DNA of 64,000 nt from Quercus robur (lineage: Eukaryota; Streptophyta; Magnoliopsida; Fagales; Fagaceae): positions 56,297,854 to 56,361,853 of the forward strand of contig NC_065536.1 of the NCBI RefSeq assembly GCF_932294415.1, given 5' to 3'. The position numbers and the translations under genes are program-made. Below, piece by piece: positions 1 through 12,800 of this stretch. The notes under the pieces are model-generated. The model was not told the origin of the DNA. It saw nothing but the letters and a program-made list of their open reading frames with translations, and made no database searches. Within the stretch, counting starts at the first letter, position 1. Each line of letters opens with the position of its first letter.

Positions 1-1390
1 TAATAATAATAATAATAAACACTTACACAAACATTAGAGGGAGAGGTTACAAGAATTGATCAATGATGGATGAATATTTTATAAGAAAGAAGAAAACAAA
101 GTTTAAGAAATATCCCTCTATTGAATTGAATTGGAAGCTACAGAAATTGATTTTTTTTTTTTTTTTTTGATGAATCAATAAGAATTGCATTACACCAATG
201 TAATACGTACCAGGCAAGAAGTCTATATTCAATAGACAGCCCTAACTAGAATGTGGACTTATAATGTTTGGTTCATTTATTTGTATACAACTTTTGGTAC
301 TGTTTGGTTTAGGGAATTTACGTTTCCTTTGACATCCAAATTCCTTAGAATGTGATATCTGAGAAATGTAATTATTTATATATTAGGTTTAATTATGAAT
401 CTACTAGAATTTTCAGTATTGTAAAATTCCAATGTTTGGGTTATTCATAAGAATCTTATAAGTATAATAATGCGTCTCATACAATTTAAAGGGAGGGAAG
501 ACTTACTACAAACTTAAAAGACAATTTGAAAGACAATATTGAAATTCGTTTTTAACCCATTTGAAAGAGAATGAAGTGAAGATATTCCTAAACTTAAAAG
601 CAATGTGTTTCATGAGCATTATCAAGCCACTTTTTTAATATCTTCATACAACTAGATAATGAGAAAATAATATAAACTATAAATTAATTCAAATTTATTA
701 AAACGAGAATCTAACATTTTCAAATGACATGTATAATACAAAACTAATTATTTAAAATTCTTTTTTTGTATTGTATATCATGACATCATGTTTTGTCAAG
801 GTTAATCAACTAAGAAGTTGTCCATTACGAGTAGTCATTCTTTGTACAAAGAGGATCACATCAACATTATCTAGTAGTTCTCCAACTCAATACTATATTG
901 TCATATGTTCAAATCAATTGAGTCTAATCTTAGTCACAATCCAAAATACAATTATTTAGCCAAGAGCCTTGTAGCTCAACAAGTTAGCACCTCCTACTAT
1001 GTCTATGACATCCAAGATTCAATTCTCCATTTTCCCTTTCACTGCATGTTGTCAACTAGTCATTTCTACCAGCCAAAGCTCTAGGCAATAAAGATGGATC
1101 CAGGCCAAAGCTCTAGAAAGTGGAAATTGGTAGGTTGTATCTTCAAGACATTAGCTTGATCTGTTAATGCGAATTGCCACCTCCATGTTCAAATCATTAT
1201 AAATCATTTGACACCACTGAAAAAAGACTAATAGAAATGTACGTGTGCTTTGGATCTACTATTCCATCAAAATTTTGAGGGGGAAAAAAACTAATATGAA
1301 ATAAATTCAATTTAAAAAAAAAAAAAAAAAAAAAGTGGAAACACACATGCATATTAATTATTAAAAAGTAAAGAATTATCTTAAAATACA
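1..1390. other. AT-rich intergenic DNA
   Basis: No gene is visible. The sequence is AT-rich with scattered homopolymers. A T-run at about 152-169 followed by a sequence resembling the 3' end of a retrotransposon read on the minus strand could be a short 5'-truncated LINE or retro-copy, but too little remains to assign. A SINE-like segment at 958-1027 is listed separately. The short open frames here are low-complexity and are not supported as genes. Confidence 0.6.
958..1027 (+). repeat. SINE-like segment with tRNA-type A and B boxes
   Basis: The stretch TTGTAGCTCAACAAGTTAGC resembles a tRNA-derived A box, and about 35 bases downstream AGATTCAATTCTCC resembles a B box. Many plant SINEs carry this pair as an internal RNA polymerase III promoter. 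A related but poorer copy lies at about 25440-25505. No clear tail or target duplication was found, so this is a weak call and not a tRNA gene. Confidence 0.35.
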
Positions 1391-2441
1391 GGCGAAAATA
1401 CAATGTAGATTCCTGAAGTTTGCCTATTGTGCGCTTTTGGTCCCTTAAGTTTCGATTGGGCACTATTAGTCCTTGAAATTAAAAAATGAGTGTCATTGGT
1501 TTATTTATTAACTTTCATTAAATTCTTTCTTATGTGTCTAACAGAGCATTGACATGACACTTATTTTTTTCCCTGTGGCAAACTATTTTTCTATTAAAAA
1601 ATCAAACATATGATTAAAATCCAAACTTGCTTCCCTGTGGCAACCTATTTTTTATTTAAAAATCACACATATGATTAGACTCCAAACTCGCTTCTTTTCC
1701 CCAATATAACCCAAATCCGAAAGACCTAGGTAGTTGACTACTTTCTCAAAATGAAATCATACTCGGTTGAGATGGAACACACATCGGAGCAGCAACACGC
1801 AGTCACGTCCACCAAAGTCTCAGTGGATGTGCGTTCTTTGAATTTATCTGGTATTTGCCTTACTATTTTTCACTTCCAAGTCGTAAATTCCATTTGGTAT
1901 TCATTTTTCAACAAGGGCTATAGAACTGCCAGATGGTTTTTCTGTATTAGATTGATTTCAAAACTCTTTAGTTATTAATTAAGAGTTTCCATTGTATGCT
2001 ACCAGATCAGACCAAGGGATTGTGAATTGTTTGAATAACATGGTTTGAAATTGATGAATGGTAAAACCATTGATTACATGGATAAATTTTCTAAGAACAT
2101 AAGAGAGATTTAGATAAAACAATGCGCCGAGACGTTACCAAGTTTCTTGAGAATGGTGAATAATTAGGATGCAATTTGGAACGGGTTCGATTTATGAGTG
2201 TAATTTTGGTCTTGTTTTTGTTTTATTTTTTCTTTAAACAAAATAAGTTGCTACATGGAAAAAAATAAGTGTCATGTCATTATTCCGTTAGACATATAAG
2301 CAAGAATTTAATCTAAGTTAATAAAGGGACCAACAATGTTCATTTTTGTTTAACTTCAGAGACTAATAACACTCACTTGAAACTTAAGTGACCAAAAACG
2401 CACAATAGACAAATTGCAGAGACCAACATTGTATTTTCTCC
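1391..2441. mobile_element. Non-autonomous Mutator-like (MULE) element
   Basis: The two ends are long imperfect inverted repeats, each starting GGCGAAAATACAATGT or GGAGAAAATACAATGT and continuing for well over 100 bases. They are flanked by nine-base direct repeats, TAAAATACA at 1382-1390 and TAAAATATA at 2442-2450 (8 of 9 identical). Long inverted ends with 9-bp duplications are the hallmark of MULEs. No transposase is visible in the 1.05 kb, so it would depend on an autonomous partner. Inside, a unit of about 62 bases is duplicated in tandem (about 1570-1692), and 1751-1978 holds a 75-codon open frame I do not recognise, possibly captured host DNA. Confidence 0.75.
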
Positions 2442-2450
2442 TAAAATATA

Positions 2451-3531
2451 TATCATATCATATACACTATAAAGTTGGGCCTTAAAATATATATTTATTA
2501 TATATCTATTTGGGCAAAATTAACCCACAAGTGGTTGAAATTAAATAGTCAAGAGTTTATTTAATTTCTTTGTTTTCTTTTATGTTAGGGTTTTAAATGT
2601 GGGCCACGTGAAAGGGATTTTGGAGACACAAAACTTATATTTTCTTATTCTCTCTTGGCATCTTAAACCCTCAATTAGGGTTAGGGGTTATGTTTCCTTT
2701 ATACGATATGAATATTCATTGTGATTTTTCCAAAGGTTCAAGATGGAAAAGTAGTTGATTGTTCAATGAGATTTTTGTTAATGTATTTCTTCCATGCTTT
2801 CAATAAGTTCAATCATTTTTCTTATTGCCTAAATGAATTTCTCATATTTTCAATTAGAAATCAGGTTTTAAAGTGAATGAGTTTTTCTTAAAGCTATTTT
2901 AATCACATTGTTAATCTAAGTTACCATGCATTTTTGGATTGTCTTAGTTCAACTGAATCATAGAATTTTCATAATCTAAGAACTTTCAATTATGAAATAT
3001 AATTGTTTTTTAGATTACAAAGAATTTCTTATTGATATAGGGAAACACCCCAATGTCCTTATATTTATATTACTAATTTAAATTAGTCATTATTTTATTG
3101 TTAACAGTCACCAAGCAAAAATATTTTTCTTCTTCACCAAAATTGCTATTTAATTACACTGTCTTTAAATTTACTTAACTCCTTGTGGTTCAACTTCGGT
3201 ACTCTGAGAATTATATTGCTATGATTTCTTGCACTTAGGTGTGAGCAAACAAGCTTATAGTATATATCAAGGAGGATTAAACATTATTAGTTTGCCAATT
3301 TTTTTTGCAGGGTACACTTCCAAGGTAGAAAAAAGAAATTGCAATTGATAAAGACTTTTTTTTTTGTTCTTTAAAACTCAGGCTAAATAATGTCTTTGGC
3401 TAAGTAATAATGTGGTGGATTGAGATGGATTTATTTGGTAAATAATCTAGCAAAACAATAAAGTATATCTTTTTATGCAATATCACATCTAGCATAATAA
3501 TAAGGACAAAGTTTGACTACAAACTTAGTTG
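2451..3531. other. AT-rich intergenic DNA, nothing recognised
   Basis: No open frame of note, no inverted or direct repeat boundary and no RNA gene signature was seen between the MULE-like element and the solo LTR. Confidence 0.6.
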
Positions 3532-3536
3532 TAGTT

Positions 3537-6500
3537 TGTCGGAGGCAAAAAAGTTTCCTTCCCGACAAATAAGATTTTAGTTGTGTCGGAGGGTCTAAAT
3601 CGAAACTCCACGATAGGCTTGATGCACGGCCCAAAGGCTATCGATGAAGATCCAAGAAGTCCACTATATTTTATGCATTGGACTTAGATTGGAATTGTCA
3701 AGAGTGGCCCATGAACAATCTCTACAGCGAACACGTCAGCACGGTTGAAAAACATAATGTAGGAAATAACCCAATAGTAAAGTATTTCTGCAGGAAACAG
3801 CCCAACGGTAAAAATGTTTATGCAGAAAAGGACCCATCTGTTAAGGTACTCCTGCAGAAAATAGCCTAGCAGTAAAGTAAAACGAAATTAGTTACTTTAT
3901 GCACTAAGGGAAACATCTATGTTTTCAGACTTATCATTCGTTAGCTCTGGAGATAAATCTTCTAATACAACAATATGAGGGAAAACTTTATAGTGACAGT
4001 CACATCATAACCATTGATAGTAAATGAGTAGATAAATATCATCGGTTCCATAATAACAAATAATGGAGAAGACTTAGTGTGAGATGAAGGGAGAGAGAGA
4101 GATCTCAGCTAGCGCAGCAAGATCATTATGGTGCCATGACATGCTCATGAATATAATATATGTAGTGAGTAGAGATAATCATTTGTGAGTAGTATGAGCA
4201 ATGAGTGAGAGTGTATAGTAGTACTGCTGGAATATTCTGCTGGGGCAAGTAAGTGTTTATAAGTAGAGCTATGAGAAAGTATTTGTGAGTTAGGAGCTGG
4301 GAGACTTAGTTTCTATGCTTAAAACTAAGAACTCAGAGGCTTTTTCAAAGCTTAGAGAAAGCTTAAACAGAGAGGTTAAGGTAGAAACTTTTTCTGGTGT
4401 GTGTTGTTGGTTGTTGAAGCATTAATGGAGAGTTCCACTTATATTGGGTTTTTCAGGGGGTGATTAGCAAATAATCTTTGCTAAATCTTCCTCAATTTCC
4501 AGAAAATCCTTAGAGAATCGTTCTTAAGATTTTTAACTAAGAGTAGTAAGCTTAACTTTAGAAGTTTTCTATTGTTTTGGGTAACCACAGCTGGGTTTCT
4601 GGCTTTAGCATTAAATGTTAATTAGCTTTGGCTGATGGATTAAAGCATGCTTTATAGGCTAATGATCTTGGATATGCTGCAACTAGAATTAGAGTTTCCT
4701 AGGGCAGATTGGACCACCCCAAGCCAGGTGTCAACCTTGGAGCCCTTGTTGAGAACTCTGCTGGTATCCCCTTTGGTGCCCTCCAAACCACATTTCCCTA
4801 AGTTTCCCCATTTGGGGTTCATGTGCTTGGTTCATGAACTAGAAAATACATATTTTTAGTATGAAAATGAGCTGATTTTGTGTCATTTCAGGAGCTTCAC
4901 TGGTCTGGTCATGGCAGCTTTGTTTTCTTGACTTAATGAGCTAAATGAGAAAGAAGTAACAGCTGGCTAAAGCTTTCCCAGCTTTCCAAGCTTTTTGTCA
5001 TATCACTTTCAGCTTTATGTCACTTGAGAGATGATGAGATTTCAGCTTGTGGAGGAAGGATTCATCCCCTGGTGGACACATGTCTGTTTTCTGACAGATT
5101 AGACATGTTGGGACCTGATGGGAAGGGGCTCCAACTGTTTATTTATTGCTGAGATTTGGCTGACCAGTTCACGTGTTCTTCAATTGCTGAGATTTGTTTA
5201 TGGGCTGGTTTGATCCAACTGGATTTTGTTGATAAGCTTGCTTGGGCTTTGTTAACCTTACAAAATGAGTAGTTTTGCCATGGGTGATATTCATGGGTTT
5301 TATAGTTTGGTTATGGAAATAATAGACATAGTTCCCATAAAATTTTGTCAAAGAGATATTCTTTTGAGAAATGAATAATTTGTATTTCCCCTGAGTTGGG
5401 AATTTAACAAATGTTGAAATAGTATTTGAATTTAGTAGATATGTGTCAAAATAGCATTTGGGCTTCATGAAATAGTTGTCAAAAGATTATTTGGGCTTTG
5501 CAAAAATAAGTGCCAAATTAACATTTGGGCTTTGAGTATAAAGTAATTGTTTTTGCCAAAATGTCATTTTGTGCTTTGTAAGATAATTGCTAGAATGGTT
5601 TTAGGTTTTGTAAAATGGATGCCAAATTAGCATTTGGGCTTTTATAAAAATAGTGTAAGATAATTGCCAAATTAGTTTTTTGGCTTTATGAAAGAATTGC
5701 CAAGATAATATTTGAGCTTTATAAAATAATGCCAAATTATAATTTGAACTTTGTGAAAATAGATGCCAAATAGGAATTTGGGCTTTGTGAAAATAGATGT
5801 CAAATAAGAATTTGGGCTTTGTGAAAATAGTGTCAAATAGGAATTTGGGCTTTGTGAAAATAGATGTCAAATAAGAATTTAGGCTTTGTAAAAATGATTT
5901 TGAGATTTTGTAAAGTATTGCCATGTAGCAACGGGCTTTGTAAATAGTGTCGCATCATAGCGGTTTTTGTAAATAGTGCCGCATCGTAGTGGGTTTTAAA
6001 TTTGCCACATCGTAGTGGGATATTTGGAATTAGCCACATCGTAGTGGGACTTTGGAAATTAGCCATATCATAGTGGGACTTTGGAATTAGCCACGTCGTA
6101 GTGGGACTTTGGGAATTAGCCACGTCGTAGTGGGACTTTTGGAATTAGCCATGTAGTAATGGAACTTTGGAATTAGCCACATCGTAGTGGGACTTTGAAA
6201 TTTGGGCTTTCTTTGAGTTTTGCCCACAAGCCAAATGATGTTGGGCTTTGTGTGGGGATAGTGTAATTTGCGGCCCAATTTTGGTAGTGATATGATGAGC
6301 ATATTTTGTGGAGAATTTTAGTTGGATGATATGTGAGATATAATAGGTAATATTTGTGAGAGGGCCCATGACAATTTATAGGCTTGGGTACAGAGTATTT
6401 GTGAAAGCTCAATAATATGGAGAATATTTGGGTAATATATATGTGAAATATTTATGTGGGTTTTAAATAATGTGTGAGCTTATGTAGGTATTTTGTGAGT

Positions 6501-6540
6501 GGGCCAATAAAATCAAGGCCCGAAAATTTGTACCTCAACA
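3537..6540. mobile_element. Solo LTR of a large LTR retrotransposon
   Basis: A 3.0-kb unit begins TGTCGGAGG and ends CCTCAACA, the TG...CA form of plant LTRs, and is flanked on both sides by the same five bases, TAGTT (3532-3536 and 6541-6545). There is no gag or pol sequence and no second LTR, so it is best read as a solo LTR left by recombination between the two LTRs of one insertion. Its length resembles the long LTRs of some Ty3/gypsy lineages, but the family cannot be fixed without internal sequence. The right third consists of degenerate tandem repeats. It is a fossil with no coding capacity; the minus-strand open frames in it are by-products of the repeats. Confidence 0.75.
5465..6200. 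repeat. Degenerate tandem repeats within the solo LTR
   Basis: Two successive arrays are visible. From about 5465 to 5900 a unit of roughly 38-50 bases recurs around the core TTTGGGCTTTGTGAAAATAG, and from about 5935 to 6200 a shorter unit of roughly 30 bases recurs around CCACATCGTAGTGGGACTTT. Unit length and sequence drift along the array. Both lie wholly inside the LTR and so travelled with the element or grew in it afterwards. Confidence 0.8.
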
Positions 6541-6545
6541 TAGTT

Positions 6546-8269
6546 TAAAGCTGCAACTTTCTTTTAAAAAAATTATAATTGCCATATATTTTGAAAAACA
6601 TCATAGTTGAATGGCATATTCTTTACACTTTTAGCACGTGTGTAAAATTTTATGTCAATCGGATGTTATTCACCATATGATCTAAAAAATTATTTTTTAT
6701 GTATAATTTTAGACTACAATAACTTGCAATTTAAATAATTGATTGATGACATAGCTATTGGTTTTTGATTTTCTTGAAATTTTACAAGCATGAAGGTTAT
6801 AAGAAGAAAATGTAATCTAATGGTGAATTTGTCAAAATTCGCATCCAATAAAAAGATATTGAATGAGGTTGTATTTTTAAGTTATAACTAATTTTGTAAC
6901 TAAACTTTGTTCTAATAATAAATCACATATAAATTTTGTAGACAAATTAAGTGCATCTACGTAAAAAAGAAAAAGAAAAAACTTGCTTGAAGCTTAGTGG
7001 TGGCGAGGCTCTCATTCATATAGTTGTAATTTTCATTATTGGCAACCTGCAAAAATGGGGGAAAAAAAACGTATAGATGTGTTCGTGTAATGAAACTAAT
7101 TGGACATGCTAATTATTATTAAATTTAAAACATGATACTAAGCGTACTTTTTATGGTGCGAGGTAAACTTTCCTGTAATTTTTTTAAAAATTATTAAGAT
7201 ATGGAGGGAGAGAAAAGGTTACAACTTTTTTCCTATTATCAAATAAGGCCGTAAATAAATCAAGCAATTTAAATAACTTGAGTTTGTTTTGAGAAAATGT
7301 TTATGTTCGTCATTTTTAATAAACAAGCTAAGCTCAAGCTCATATTTAAGCTCAATTATTAACAACTTAAGCTTAATTATATTAATGCATTTGTGAACAA
7401 GCTTGTAAATATAAGATTTAAGTAATATATAATATTTATATGTACATACATCTAAAATATACTTAGATGGTCTTGTGATTGGATTGTTTAAATTTGTGAA
7501 TAAGTTAAAATTATTATTTGTAATTTATTAATAACATAAATAGTCCATTTCATTGTAAAAATTGTACATAATGTTAACAATACAAGTTTGATAAATCTAA
7601 TTTTATAAATTTGTAAACAAAAATTATTTACCTAGGATCTGTTTGAATGTCATTTATTTTGCTGAAAACTAAAAAATTATTGCTGAAAATACTGTAAATA
7701 AAGATAAAATTTAGTTGAAATAGTACAGTTGAGCTTATGAATAGTGTCAAAAAGTACAGTGATACCTATAAATAGTAGTAAAAATAAACTAAATAGTAAA
7801 ATAATTTATAATTTTAATCCACATCCAAACGCACACCTAATTAACTCATATAATATAATTTCAACTATAATTTAGTTTATTAGCACATATTACTTATAGA
7901 TTTTGACCTTTAATAAAAAAAAAAAATCAATTTTGAATATATAATCTAAATATTTGTTTTAAAATTAAATGAATAGTCATACATGTGTACTCGGTTTGAC
8001 TTGAGTTATTTATAGTACAACCGCCAGCAAATAATATATGTGAAAAAAACAAAAACAAAAAGAGACAAATACCAAGATGTTTCCATCCAATGAAATTATG
8101 CCACGTCATCAATAAAGCCAAGACTGATGACGTGTCTGCTTCGCGGGGGTGACTCCTTTGTTGCGCTAATCAACAAGAAGAAGACGACGATCAGAATGCA
8201 GTGGCACTTTCGCAATATACGGACCTCCCAATGGCATTTTACTAAATGCTCAGCCATAATTAAATAAAT
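6546..8269. other. AT-rich intergenic DNA with one MITE-like segment
   Basis: Apart from the MITE-like stretch at 7640-7850, nothing recognisable was seen. The region is AT-rich with no gene-like open frame. The last 150 bases become less AT-rich and probably belong to the promoter of the downstream peptidase gene. Confidence 0.5.
7640..7850. mobile_element. MITE-like segment (TCTGTTTGAATG...CCAAACGCACACC type)
   Basis: The left edge reads GATCTGTTTGAATGTCATTT and the right edge ATCCACATCCAAACGCACACC, roughly inverted. Between them lie AATACTGTAAATA and AGTGTCAAAAAGTACAGT motifs typical of a very abundant plant MITE family. A second degraded member is at about 43505-43715. No clear target duplication was found. 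Confidence 0.4.
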
Positions 8270-8953
8270 ATGTAGGCCAAAAAACATGGCCATTAATATA
8301 CCCAATAAAGCTGGTCTGTTTCTGTTGTGTTCTCCTCCACCTGAAACCACCGCGAGCAAGGTCTAAGGGTACCGTATTTCTCAATCTTCCCCTTTCTTAT
8401 TTACAATCATAGCCTTTCACTTCCTTCTATTGCTGAATTAATATTAATCTTCTTCTTTTTTTCTTTTTCTTTTTTCTTTCTTTCTTTTGTGGTTTTTTTT
8501 TTTAATTTTAAATCCTAAATTTCAATCTGTTTATTTAAAGAATTATGAATTTTATCTTTGTACGAGGTATCTCTCTTTATGCGTGCGCGCGCATATGTTC
8601 CTTTTCTTGAAGGAAAATGAAATGTTATTTTTTCAGTCAAATTAAGCTTTTAAAAACCTCAGTAGTTGATACAAATGACTAGATTTTCATGGGTGATCTC
8701 GCGATAAAGCTATCACTTGTACCAAAAGCTAATTATCGTGTCTATCACGTGTGGGTCGAAACTCCCCCCACGTAGACGGGTTCAAAGTCAGGCCACCTAC
8801 TTTAATACCATGTTAAATAACCATTTATCTCAAAAACATGAATTGAACCAATTAACTATTATACTAACAGTCATCGTAGGCTGCCTATGTTTTGGTTTCT
8901 CATAATCCAAGTAGAAGTAGTATGTTCAGAACTCTTCAAGTAGATGATATCGT

Positions 8954-8999
<46 letters not shown>

Positions 9000-9802
9000 A
9001 AGAACTATGTGTGAATTTGCAAGCTTGGATTCACTAATGGGTGAATGTTCAAGGGTTTGAATATCAAAATACATATGAGCATTAACAGAATTGAAGTAGA
9101 TGTTCCATTTATATGCGTTTGTACTGGCCTACATGATTTACTATCTGACAAGTTTTTGTGTGTATGATGAACTAGAAGTCTAGAACCAGTCAATGCTATT
9201 AAGGAATATATTATTAGCAGGAAATGTGAAATGATGTATGATTCAATGGCTTTAAGAAATAGGATTTTTTTTTTTGTTAAATGCAAATGCCTCTATAAGG
9301 GCTTCATTGTTTATCGTTAAATGTCTATTCTATCCCTTATTCAATTTCATGATAAGGTTGGAGGAATTTAGCCCACCCCCCCCCCCCCGGGGTGTGTTTG
9401 TCTATATGCTTTCATTGTCTAGTGCAATAGGAACTGTCTTGAGCAAGCAATGCGGGTTTGAGTCTTGAGAATGGTTACTTCATGCAAATGTCTTTGGTGA
9501 TTGGGAGTTTATCTTTTCAAAGATCCTGCTTGGTAGGACCAACTTTGGGTATTGGGCATTTATTCTATCTATTAATCTCATAGTAGAGGGATAATGTTTA
9601 AATTTATATGTCTGGAGGTTTATTGATGCAAATTTTGCTTCTGCATATTATCAGAAATCCAGTGATAGTGCATTGTTTTTGCATATTTTTCTCTAAAAGT
9701 GATCATGATCTGGGTTGGCTTTTACAGGGGTTGGTGCACACACAGGCTTTTGTAACAGTGCTGATAAAAATAGGGAACTGTATTCGTGTCCGAAACGTGG
9801 AT
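8270..9802 (+). promoter_or_regulatory. Probable promoter, 5' UTR and leader intron of the pyroglutamyl peptidase gene
   Basis: The first coding exon at 9803 is preceded by in-frame codons but no convincing upstream coding exon. The less AT-rich stretch around 8270-8370, ending before a possible GTACC donor near 8368, looks like a 5' UTR exon. A pyrimidine-rich acceptor ending TTTTGTAACAG near 9759 could close a leader intron just before the start codon. This is inference from composition and splice-site form only. The stretch also holds a T-run of about 40 bases (8955-8995) and a C-run near 9377. Confidence 0.35.
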
Positions 9803-12800
9803 ATGGGATCTGAAGGACCCAAGGCAGTTACCATTCATGTAACTGGATTTAAGAAGTTCCAAGGGGTTGCTGAAAATCCTACAGAAACAATTGTTAGCAA
9901 CCTGAAGGATTTCATTGAAAAGAGAGGGTTGCCACCTGGTGCTACTCTTGGGAGTTGCACCATACTTGAGACTGCTGGAGATGGTGCTCGCCAGACCTTG
10001 GAATCATGCATCTCAGAAACAGATATTTCAAGCCACAAGCAAATCATATGGGTTAGTTGTTACTTTTTATTATGCAGCTCCGTATGATTTTATAAATCTG
10101 TTGTAATTTTGGAAATTTATCTGGAAGAAATTAATTTCTTTTGTACATTGGTTTCCAAGGTTAATTGATTGTTCAACAACAGCTTTCAGGGCCCACAAGT
10201 TGGATTCACTACTTCAGTAATACCGAATAAGGGTAGTGGGACTTATTGGTTAAAAAACAAAATTTCCGAAGAGGTCTTAGGATGCCTCAGCAATGGATTA
10301 GTTGTTAGGCTGACCTGAAAATTCTGCATAGATATAGACTTGCAAAATGTGTGAAAAGAATTAATAGATATGAATTATCGTTGATCCAAGTTTTTAAACT
10401 AAAGTGTATCATGGAAAGGTATCTCCAAAAACTTTAGAATTGTTAACTTTTATCATCACCATACAGTGCCCTTGGTCTATAATTGTTTTTGAGTTATTTG
10501 ATTACTTCATATTTACTATGTTCAATTGCCATAGGTTGCTTTTGGATTTGAGGATTTAAAATCAAGAGATCAAAGAAAAATTGCTTTTGTAAATTAATTG
10601 ATATGAAATTTAACAGCATATGATGATTTTGCTCTAACAAATGTACTTGAGATGTTATGGATTTGGAAATAACATCTCACACCTAATCATTTAAATCCAC
10701 ATCCACATATTAATAACACGTAAGTCCAATTCACAAATTTTATCAAGAAAAATAAATTATCTTTTGATACTTTATTTAAGTTGTTTAAACAGAAAAACTG
10801 AAACCTAAATCATTCCCTTCAAATACCTCTATCCAAAGGACAAAATTTAGCTCCAAACTCATTTGGAGCTATCTCCTCCAACCCACTATGTGGCTATTTA
10901 TAAGAGTATTCATGTGTATTATTTAACCAAGTTACATTTTTCATTGAAAAAGCCATGTGACTAAAACTATACATGGGATGGTCTCTTCAATTGACACAGT
11001 GGGTTGAAGGAAGATAGTTCCAAACCAATTTGGAGCTAAACCTTTTCCCTATTTAAATGAACTAATATGGTATAAGAGTTGGTATTAAGAACTGGTTTTT
11101 ATAAAAAATAGGCATTTATTAATTTAAAAGAACCATAATGTACCCCCTTAATTGTTCATTTATATGGGGTATCCGAAGTCTAGCATACTTAGGACACTGG
11201 TGCTGAAGGAAGGTTTAACTGCTGAACCTTCTCAAAGTTGAATGCAGCATTTTCAATATTTGATACTTGGACCTAGCCACTCCATTGCATTTGCAGTCTC
11301 ACGTGGTTGAAAATAATGATCACATTGATATCTGTGTAACTTTTCTTTTGCCCTCACCCTAAATCATTGCCACTTTATATTGCTTTCCTATGGAGACAAA
11401 ATTTTCAACCATAATTAATAGGGCATTTTATGATTCTGTGAACAGTTTGCAAAGATAAGTTAAAAAGGATTCTGATTAAGCAGAAGCCTATGTTAGTACA
11501 ATCTTCAATGTTTCCTGGATTGAGCTTTGCTATTTAAAAGACATTTTATCTTCATTTCTTCTTCAGCTACACTTGGGGGTGAATAGTGGGGCTCCAAAAT
11601 TTGCCATTGAGCAGCAGGCAGTAAATGAAGCCACTTTTCGTTGTCCAGATGAGCTAGGATGGCAACCTCAGGTGCACATGGTTCTTTGTTTCAGAGCTGT
11701 TTCATTGATGCCATTGTAGCAATTTATTTATTTGTCTCTTTATCCTCTTTGTTATGTTTTTTGTTGTACTTTTCTGCAGCAAATCCCTATAGTATCTGAA
11801 GACGGAGGAACTACTCGAGCAAGAGAGGTACTTTATGTTCTGATTTAAATATGTATCTTGGCATTCATCGTTTGTTAGATAGAATTAATATAGAATGAGT
11901 TTTTCTTAGTAACAACATTGGCACCATATTGGTTCACTGCTTTACATACTGGGGAGAGGAAATTAAATGTTAAATTTATGTTTATGCTAAACGTTGCCGA
12001 TTTTCCTTTGGCCTACCCGCATGTCCACCCTTGTGGTGTGTATATCTCCGCAGTTCGATCCTTGGCATCTTCACTGAGCTTGAGAAAAAAAGTTTGCTGA
12101 ATATTGAACATTATGAAGAGTTTTTGGGAAATTATTTTCTGTAAGTAGCAGTAAATCTATGATATATTTCAATTCATTGCATTAAGTTTCAGTTTCATCC
12201 TCTTCCCCCACCCCCTCCCAAAAAAAAAGGAAAGAGAAGAAAAGAAAAAAGCATTGGAGATGGAAATTCTAGACCATATTTTATAGGGTTATACTCAAAC
12301 GCATAAATGTTGTGTTTAAATTTTATTGTAAATGAGTATCTTAACTTGATCCCTTTTGATGAAAAGCACTAAAAGAAAAGAAAAGAGCTAACTGTTCATA
12401 ACTATTTAGTCCTGGGATTGATATTATATCTCAGGTGTAACTGTTAGATAGGCAACATAGATTCCTTAAGCTCTATAAAGTTAAGCAGTGCACTGCCCAG
12501 GATAAATTAGAAAGGACTTAGGGCACTATGATACTTATCATAATGGAGAGTCTTGATAGTACTGCCATTTGTTTTTGGATAGATTAGATAGAATTTCAAC
12601 CTATAACACCTGCTCCATGATGATTGCTCTTTATCATAAGGCCAAGACACCAATTGATTTTTGGTGTAGGTGGGGATTGAACCTTAGATTCCTTATTCAA
12701 CGACAAGATACTTTATTAGTTGAGCTAACTGGAATTTAGAATGAGATAGTACTACCATACTGGCACATAAATGCGAGGGTCATTCACAGTTACACCATCT

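Noticed and set aside
5601-6412. Four overlapping minus-strand open frames of 71-107 codons
   Set aside because: They are translations of the tandem repeats of the solo LTR; the repeated peptides simply follow the DNA repeat and match no family.
8640-8900. Segment with GGGTTCAAAGTCAGG and a TACCATGTTAAATAACC motif resembling a retroelement end next to a primer-binding site
   Set aside because: Only one end is visible, with no LTR pair, no target duplication and no coding remnant; too weak to annotate.
9608-9802. Upstream extension of the first peptidase exon to an earlier ATG
   Set aside because: The extra 65 codons resemble no family member and include a likely leader-intron acceptor; the family's N-terminus begins at MGSEGPKA.
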